64,000 bases of DNA from Gemmataceae bacterium (GTDB lineage: Bacteria > Planctomycetota > Planctomycetia > Gemmatales > Gemmataceae). The translations under genes were made by a program, and so were the position numbers. The first letter of the stretch is position 1; every line of letters begins with the position of its first letter. Where the stretch lies: positions 1 through 64,000 of the forward strand of contig JAHBXO010000026.1 of the NCBI GenBank assembly GCA_019636445.1, in the 5' to 3' direction. The notes under the pieces are model-generated. The model searched no databases and was not told where the DNA came from. It was given only the letters and a program-made list of their open reading frames with translations. Shown in pieces: positions 24,383 to 32,400 of the stretch.

Positions 24383-25060
24383 TCAGCCCCCGCCGCGAGC
24401 TCGGTTGGCGCGGGCGAAAAGCTGTTCGAGCGACAGTGTGAAGCCGGGAAGAACGTCTTCCGCCGCAAGCGTTCCGCCCTTGGAGATTACGCGAACCGAT
24501 TCGACGCCCGTGTAGGCGCGGGCGGACTCTGAAACCGGGTCGATTTCCCAAACGTGCTTGACACCGGCGGTGAAATATTCTCCGCGCTTGCGTTCCATCT
24601 CGCGGCGCGTGTTGCTCGCGCTCAAGACTTCGACGACCAGATCCGGTACGACCTCCGGCACCTTGTTCTCTCGCGGGAGAGGCTTGCCGCCCGGCAGGCT
24701 CGTCCATGCGACGAATGTCACATCGCCCGCTCGTCCCACTTTCGGAAGGATTCGCAACACGCCGGCTTCACCCAATAGCATCCCGAGATCATTCGTTTCG
24801 AGAAAGTCCATGAATTTGTGGCTAATAATCGTTCCGACCCACGATTCGAAGTATCCCACGGCCTTCTCCACCAAGGTGTCGTCGACCCATTCGCAAACGG
24901 GACCGTCGCCGGACTCGTTCGCATTGATCAGATCCTCCAACGTGGCTTGACCGATGGGCGGCACGACGCGAACCCGTTCGGGCGGGATGTCGCCGAGCGC
25001 GTGAAGAAGATCCGCGACCGTCGTCGCGGTTTGCAGGTTGGGAATGCGAGTCGCAGTCAT
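24383..25060 (-). CDS. Uma2 family (DUF820) putative PD-(D/E)xK endonuclease
   Basis: This 225-residue protein belongs to the Uma2/DUF820 family, which has a PD-(D/E)xK nuclease fold and is greatly expanded in planctomycetes and cyanobacteria. Visible landmarks are EWVDDTLVEKAVGYFESWVG, PDLVVEVLSASNTRREMERK (the Asp, Glu and Lys of the putative active site), and YFTAGVKHVWEIDP. The C-terminal VLPGFTLSLEQLFA is the usual ending. The biological role is unknown; no toxin-antitoxin partner or transposon ends are seen beside it. It converges on the DUF6807 gene with a 4-bp gap. Confidence 0.85.
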   Translation of the reverse strand: MTATRIPNLQTATTVADLLHALGDIPPERVRVVPPIGQATLEDLINANESGDGPVCEWVDDTLVEKAVGYFESWVGTIISHKFMDFLETNDLGMLLGEAGVLRILPKVGRAGDVTFVAWTSLPGGKPLPRENKVPEVVPDLVVEVLSASNTRREMERKRGEYFTAGVKHVWEIDPVSESARAYTGVESVRVISKGGTLAAEDVLPGFTLSLEQLFARANRARGGG

Positions 25061-25104
25061 GGGAACCGGACCTCGTTGAACTCAATCATTTTACCATCGC
25101 GGAA

Positions 25105-26355
25105 TCAGAACCGCGACAGCGAATAGGCCTTCGGATCGACGTGCGGCGGCTCGCCGGTCAGGAGTTCGCGCACGAGCTTGCCCGTGCCCGGTGCCATCGA
25201 CAGGCCGAGCATGCCATGGCCGGCGGCGATCAGCACGTTCGGCCGCTTCGGCGCGAAGTCGATGATCGGCTTGCCGTCGTACACCATCGGCCGCCATCCC
25301 CACCACTCCTCGCGCGGCCCGTCGGCGACCGGTTCCTTCAGGTAGAACGCCGCGCCGTCCAGCAGCAACTTCAAGCGGTCGCGGTTCATCGACTCGTCGT
25401 AGCCGGCGAACTCCATCGTCGAGCCGATGCGATAGCCGGAGGGAAACGGGCTGACCGCGACGCGGTGCTCCTCGAAGATTAGCGGGTAGGTCGGGCAGAC
25501 CTTCGGCCGGGGCATCGTGATCGAGTAGCCCTTGCCCGGTTGGATCGGGACTTTGCAGCCAAGTATGGCGGCGAGTTGCGGCGTCCACGCGCCGGTCGCC
25601 ACCACGAACTCGTCCGCTTCGATCTCCCCGCGCGAGGTCTTCGCCGCGACGGCCTTCCCGTTCCGCTCCACGAAGCCCTCAAACTCGTACTGCTCGCGAA
25701 TGGAAACGCCGGCACGCTCGACGACCGCGCGCCATTCGCGCATCAGCCGGTCCGGCCGCAACTGCGCGTCCGACCGATACAGGTAGCCACCCGATACGGA
25801 ACCCGGCTTCAGCGCCGGCTCGCGTTCCAGTAGTTCGGCCGCCTCCCATCGCTCGGCCGGCATTGTGAACCGGTCGCGGAGCAATTCGTCCACGTGCGAA
25901 TAATGTTCGAACGCCGCCTTCGAGTGGAACGCGAACAGCAGGCCCTTCGCCTCCCACTCGCAGTCGATCGCTTCGCGGGCGAGCAGGTCGTCGTACAGCG
26001 AACGCGAGGAATTCAGAAGTGCCTGGATGCCCGCCGCGGCGGCGAGCATGTCCCGCTCGTTGCACTTTCGGGCGAAGCCGAGGAACCAGCCGAGGTTCGC
26101 GAGGACGGTGCCGGGGCGGACCTTGAGCGGCGAGTTCCGCTGGAAGAGGGTCTTGAGTGTGCTCCAGACCGCGCCCGGCCCGGCGTGCGGCAGGACGTGG
26201 CTCGGGCAGACATAGCCGCAGTTCCCGTGCGAGCAGGCGCCGCCGACGGAACCCCGTTCGATCAGGATGACGCGCCGGCCGGCCCGAACGAGTTCGTCCG
26301 CACAGGCGAGGCCGACCACTCCGCCACCCACGATCACCGTTGCCCGCTGCGTCAT
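25105..26355 (-). CDS. DadA-like FAD-dependent D-amino acid dehydrogenase/oxidase
   Basis: This 416-residue flavoprotein of the DAO/DadA family begins with the FAD-binding VIVGGGVVGLACADEL and the ERGSVGGACSHGNCG segment that follows. The C-terminal half has the substrate-domain motifs GCKVPIQPGKGYSITM and WWGWRPMVYDGKPIIDFAP, and the final FAD contact AAGHGMLGLSMAPGTGKLV. It most likely oxidises a D-amino acid or a related imino/amino acid (glycine or hydroxyproline epimer pathways also use this family). No racemase is next to it. It is downstream of the giant surface protein gene but separated by a strong terminator. Confidence 0.87.
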   Translation of the reverse strand: MTQRATVIVGGGVVGLACADELVRAGRRVILIERGSVGGACSHGNCGYVCPSHVLPHAGPGAVWSTLKTLFQRNSPLKVRPGTVLANLGWFLGFARKCNERDMLAAAAGIQALLNSSRSLYDDLLAREAIDCEWEAKGLLFAFHSKAAFEHYSHVDELLRDRFTMPAERWEAAELLEREPALKPGSVSGGYLYRSDAQLRPDRLMREWRAVVERAGVSIREQYEFEGFVERNGKAVAAKTSRGEIEADEFVVATGAWTPQLAAILGCKVPIQPGKGYSITMPRPKVCPTYPLIFEEHRVAVSPFPSGYRIGSTMEFAGYDESMNRDRLKLLLDGAAFYLKEPVADGPREEWWGWRPMVYDGKPIIDFAPKRPNVLIAAGHGMLGLSMAPGTGKLVRELLTGEPPHVDPKAYSLSRF

Positions 26356-26384
26356 GACCGCCTCCGTTGCGGATCGTTCTACGA

Positions 26385-26415
26385 AAGAAAAAAGCGGCGG
26401 GCCGAAGCCCGCCGC
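26385..26415 (-). terminator. Rho-independent terminator of the giant surface protein gene
   Basis: A perfect 9-bp stem (gcggcgggc / gcccgccgc) with loop CGAA. On the minus strand it is followed at once by TTTTTTCTTTC. This is the best classical terminator in the window and lies 27 bases beyond the stop codon of the giant gene. Confidence 0.85.
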
Positions 26416-26441
26416 CGGATGGTTGTTCCCATCGGAATCGG

Positions 26442-29400
26442 TTAGCCGACTTCGATGCCGTTCATCATCCAGATGGCGTTGCCGGAGACGGTGATGTCGA
26501 GGAAGCCGTCCATGTCGGTGTCGCTCCCGACGACGTTGTACACGGCCGGAGTCGTCATGCTCGGCGTGAGCGTCTGCTTGGTGCCGCCTTCGGCGGTCAC
26601 GGTGATCGGTCCGCGGCTGCTGAAGGCGTCGTAGGAGTAAACCTTGACCGGGACGTCGGTCGCACCGGTCCCGACAAGCACACGGAACGTCCCCGAACCG
26701 GCACCCGACACCGCGTCGCGGAACAGGGCCGGGTCGGAAGTCTTGCTCACGTTCGGGTACGTCGTCGGGTTGCGGTCGTACTCGCCGGCGACGGCCTTGA
26801 AGCCCACGCCGTTCTGGGCCGTGGCGATCTGCGAACCGCTCAGGTAGGTGAAGCCGGTGGCCACGTTCCCGAGAACGGACGAGCCGAAGTCGTAACGAAC
26901 TTTCGCACCCATGTAATCCTGCGTGAAGGTCGCGGCATGCGAGCCGTTGACCGCCACGAGGCTAACCTTCGACGCCAGCGTGCCGGCCGCCACGACCGGC
27001 GACTGGATCGTGAACGACCCGCCGCCCGAACCATCCAGTTGCACCTGGAAGCCATCGTAGAGTGCCGAGGCGTCCGTCCCCTGAATCGCACCGAACTGCG
27101 ACGAGAGCGTCACAAGGCCGCCGACCGCGCCGCCGGTGATCACGTAGTTCGTCACGGCCGTGCCGTTCCCCATGACCGGGGCGACCGGCGTGACACCAAG
27201 CACGCCCTGCGACGCCAGCGTGCGGTATTCGATCCCCTGCACGCTCCAGCCGTTCTGCGTGCCGCCGAGGTCGCTGAACCGCAGCCGCGTCTGGAAGGTA
27301 CCGCCGTTGGCGTACGGCGTGACCGTGAAGCTCAGGCTGTTCGTCTTCAGCGAGCGGATCTCCGTCAACGCCTGCGACACCGGTGCGAAGGTGGTCGGGC
27401 TGTCGGCCACTTCGATTTGCATCCGGTCGCGGGCGGTGGCCGGGTCGCCGAGGTAGACGGTGATCACGTGCGGAGCGCCCGTCGGCAGGTCGATGACGAA
27501 CGTGCCCGCGTTCGCCGCCCCTTGCAGGTTGAACACGAAGTCGCGGAACAAGGCCGTGCCCGACGCCGCACCCCGGTCGCCCAGCGACACCGGACCCTGC
27601 CACCCGAGGCCGTTCGACGCCGTTCCGGCGTAGAGCGCGTTCGAGACGCCGAGGTAGCCGGGTTCCGTCGGCGACGTGGCCGAGTTGAAGTCGATCTTCT
27701 GCGACGGCGTGAGGGTGAACGACTGGGTGAAGGTCCCCTTCGCGTCCACCACGATCGCGGCGCTCGCCGTCAGCGTCACATCGGCGTTGCCCGTCGGGTG
27801 TTGCAGGTCGAAGGTGGCCACGCCGGAAGCGTCGGCCTTCACTTGCACGCCAAGCAGGAACGGATCGACGTCCGTGGTCGTGATCTTGCCGCCCGTCGTG
27901 TCGATGGTGACGATCGCGTTCGGGAAGAAGCCCGCGGCGGTGTACGAGGTCGTGGAGAGACCGTCGGCCACCTTCGTGCCCACGCCACCGACCGGCGTGA
28001 TCGTCACCGGCGACACCAGGCCCACCGGCCGCACGTCGATCGCGTTCACGTGCCAGTAGCTGTGCGTGCCGGCCTTGTCCACGATCGTGATCGCGATCTT
28101 GCCGTCGGCGTTCGCGTCCGAACCGATCCCCGTCACCGTGCTGAACTGGCCCTGCAGGCCCTTCTGCACCGCGATCGGCGTCGCCAGGCCTTCGATCGTC
28201 ACGAAGATGCTGTCCATCACCACGGCCGTATCGCCGATCGTCACGCTCACCTGGTAGTCGCCCGCGGCCACGGCGACGTTGAACGTACCCGTCACGTTCA
28301 GCGGGCCGAACCAGTTGCTGTCCCGCAGCACGTTGTGGAACGTCGTCAGCGTCGGGTTCGGCGAAGCCGCACCGCGATCGGTGCTGTTCACCGGACTTGT
28401 CCAGCCGTAGTAACCCTTCGACGCGTAGGTGTCCGTGTTCGACACGCCCACCCAGTAACTGCCCGGAGGCGGCACGACGTACGGCCCGACCTGCACCGGC
28501 GAGGTCTTCGTGCCAAAGTCGAACGTGCCCCCGAGGCCGATCGGCGTCGGGATCGTTTCGAAGTCCACCCAGCTCAGGGCGTTGTGCGACGACGAGGTCA
28601 CGCTGCCCGCCGGCGTCTTGATGTTCGACGTGTTCAGGCCCATCATCCCCGTCACGTCCAGCACCAGGATGTCGCCCGGCAGCGGCGTCGGGTTGCTCGG
28701 CGAACCGCCGTTCAGGTTCACCACCGGCCCGCCCGGCAGCGACACCGCCTTCGCGAATACCACGTCGTTGCCGGCCTTCGAGAAGACGTTCAGCGTCTCC
28801 AGGTTGCCGTTCACGTACCGGACCGATTCGCCGCCGAGCGTCGTCGTCCGCGTCGCCGTGAAGTTCACGTCGATCGAATCGGCGTTGTCCGTGCCCGACA
28901 CGTTGGCCACGTCGCCGGCCGTCATGCCCGTGTCGGCGATGTTCACCGTCGCCGGCAGGAAGGAACCGACGCCCTGCGCGAAGAAGACATTGTAGGTGTC
29001 GGCGTCGTCGCCGCCGTCGAGGTTGAGCGTCTCGATGGTGTTCGTGTACGTCACGATCTGCGTCGTATTCACGGCCACCGTGGCGTTGCCGCCCGTGGCG
29101 GTGTTCACCTCGAAGGTGTCCACCCCGCTCGTGCCGTTCACGGTCAGCGAGTCGCCGACGCCGGCCCCGGTGTCCGCCACGGCAACCGTGCCCACCAGCG
29201 TGCCGACGTTGACGGTGTAGCTGTCGCCGGCGGCGCCGCCATCGAGCGTCAGCGGCGCGGTGCCCGTGGCGCTCACCACGATGCTGTCGGCGTCTCCCGC
29301 CGTCGACACGCTCGCCGATGTCCCGTTGATCGCCGCCGAAATCGTCACGGTATCAGCGCCGGCCCCCGTCGCGATCGACAAGGTGCCGCTGAACGTCGCT

Positions 29401-32400
29401 GCGCCCGTCACGCTCACGCTGTCGGTGCCGCCACCGGTCGTGATCGACAGGTTCGCGTTCCCGTGCGTGTTGGCCGCGCCCGTAATCTCGATCGTGTCGT
29501 TGCCAACCACGGTGGTCGTGTCGATGTTCACCTGCGCGTTGTTCCGCAAGTGGACTTGCTCGAACGCCACGCCGCCCGACGTGCCGCTCACCACGAGCGC
29601 GGCCAGCGAGTTCGTCGCCGAGTCCAGGCCCTCGGCGATCGTGATGGCGTCGTCGGCGTTGGCGAAGGTGATGTTCACCACGGCCATGTTGACAATGTCA
29701 ACCGGCTCCAGACCGGTGAAGTTGATCGTGTTTTCGCCCATCACCGCCACGGTGCCCGCGAAGCCGCCCGTCATCGGCAGCGTTCCCGCACCGGTGTAGG
29801 TCACGGTGTGCGTGCCAACCATGGCCGTATCGACCACGACCAGCACGTCGCCGAAGACCGTATTGGCCCCCGCGTTCGCCGGCGTGTCCTGATCGCCGCC
29901 GTCGTAGAAGATCGTCGGAATCGGGTTGGCGTTCAGGTTCACGATCATCGTGTCGTCGCCGCCGAGGCCGTTGAAGGCGAATGGGATCGTGCCCACCACG
30001 CTCACGGTTGGATTCCCGTTGAGCGTGTAGTCGTAGCCCGTCGCCGTCGGCGTGATCGTGACCGTGTCGCCGTTCGCGGTGCCGTTGATGACCGGGTAGT
30101 TGTTCAGCACCACGTCGTTGCCGTCGCCGCCCTGATACGTGATGTACAGGATGCCGCCGGCGTACACGATCTGCTCGCCTTCCGGCAGGCCGAAGAACTC
30201 GCCCATCACCAGGTCGGTGCCGTCGTTGTCGATGATCGTGAACGACTGCGCCACCAACGTGCTGAGCGTGAAGCCCGCGAACTGTTGCACGTCGAGCGTG
30301 GCCCCGCCGAGCGTCACGGTGCCGTTGACGATCAGGTTGTCGTAATCGCTGGCCGCGTTCAGCCCGCCGATCTCGATTTCGAGGGTGTCGTTGGCGGAGA
30401 GCGTGAGGTTGCCGTTGACGGTCACCTGGCCGGGGCTGCTGCCCGGGGCGAGCGTGACTTCCTTATCGCCCATCGCCGTGAGGTCGATGTCGTCGGTGTA
30501 CGTCCCGGCGATGACGCGGAGGACGCCGCCGCCCATGCCGCTCGCGTCGAGGGCGTTGTAGCCTTCGGTGATGCGCCCGGTCATGCCGGCCTGTGCCCCG
30601 GCCGCGTGGACCGTGAGGTCCGAGAAGTCGCCCTGGAAGCCGGCCGCGGCGCTCGCGTCGGCGCTGTTCGTGATGTAGGGGGTGAAGTCGATCTTGTTGT
30701 TTACCGAATTGATCTTGGCCGACACGGTCGAGAACGACGCCGAACCGAAAGCATTACGGCTATTATTGATGATCTCGGTGCCACTGTAAGTAATGGCAGT
30801 CGCGCTACCAAAGCTGTTATTGAATGCGTTGTTCGTGGAAATCGTGCCCGGGAATTGGCCGGAAGAGTAGAGAAGGTCTTCCACCGCATTAGCCGAGAAG
30901 AAGTTTTCTGTAATCGTGTTGTTCTGCGCACCGCGTGTCGGGTCTCCAGCACCACCAAACCCGGTTAGTGCCAAACCAGATCGCCCGTTGACGGTGAACG
31001 TGTTCTGGGCAATTATGGAGTTCTGAATACCGCCTTGTAGCCCGTCAAAATCATTAAAACTAAAAACGTTGTTGGATATCGAACCTCCTGTAAAAGCAAA
31101 ACGACCGAGGTTCATACCCGTTTGATTGCCACTGATCAGGTTACCACTGATCAGTGGATTTCGTGACAAGCTAGGTCCAACATTGTGATTCCCATCAACA
31201 AAGAACCCTGTGTTACCAATGCCGCCGTTCACGACATTATTGTTCGTGAACACGAAACCATTGAAGGAATCCTGATCAAGGTGGAAGACTGCCCCGCTCC
31301 CGACTTGGCTCGAACCGTCAAACACATTCTGATTGACCGTGATATCGGTACCGTTGTCGTTCAGGAACACGGCGCTTCCGGTGAAACCCGAAATAATGTT
31401 ATTCACGAACGAGAGACTGTTGAGCGTACCGCTCGTCGATTCGATCCCACGCGAACCACCCGCGAAATTGAAGCCATCGATGGTGCTGCCAGCGACACCC
31501 GTTTGAAGTTCGAGTGTACGCACAGCCGGAACCAACGGCGTGATGATCGACTCGGCTGCGACGCGGCCGCGTGCGTCGACGCCGGCTTGGGCACCGAGCA
31601 TCGTCAGCGGCTTGTTCAGCACCACGTTTTCCGTGTACGTCCCCGCCGCGACGTTCAGTTCGCGGGCGGCGCCCGTCAGGCTGCCGTCGGCGATGGCGTT
31701 GACGCCTTCCTGAACGCGGCCCGTCGCGCCCACCTGGGCACCGGCGGCATGGACCGTAAGGTCCGAGAAGTCCCCCTGGAAGCCGGCTGCGGCGCTCGTG
31801 TCGGTGCCGAGGTTCAGGTACGGCGTGTAGTCGACAGAACCCGTGATCCCGGCCGAGACCGTCGCGAGCACGCTGCTGCCGAAGTAGCTGCCGGAGGCGT
31901 TGACGATGCTGTCGACATCGTTGTTCAGGATGCTGCCGGTCGTGTTGCCCGACATGTCGTTGAAGCGGGCGTCGAGCGTCGTCCCCAACCCGTCGGCATC
32001 CACCTGGATCGCGTAGCTATTGCCGGTGAGGAAGTTGTTGTTGGCGGTGATGTTGCTGTTCGGAGTCGGCGAGAAGGCCTGACGAACACGGATCGCCGGA
32101 ACGATGCCGCCTGTGATCGAGTTCTGATTGATGGTAAAGCCGTTGACGTTACCCTCGACCCGGACCGAGCCCCGGTCGCTCGTCACACCGCTGACCGTGT
32201 TACCGATGAATGAGACGTTATTGGCGTCTGCGACCAGTACCGCGCCGATTGTGCCTGTGATCGTGTTGCCTTGACCGGCCCCGGTTCCGCCGATGGTGAC
32301 GTTATCGATGAATTGGACAAGAATGCCAGCCGTCCCGGCTCCACCGGAGATGTTGTTGCCGTAGACGAAGTGGCCGCCGCCGCCCGCCGTGAGGTAAATG

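Noticed and set aside
26367..30968. A 1,533-codon open frame on the plus strand, antisense to the giant surface protein gene
   Set aside because: It reads as Arg/His/Val-rich nonsense with no domain and exists because the biased codon use and repeated rungs of the sense gene leave few stop codons in the opposite frame. The minus-strand product has clear beta-helix motifs.
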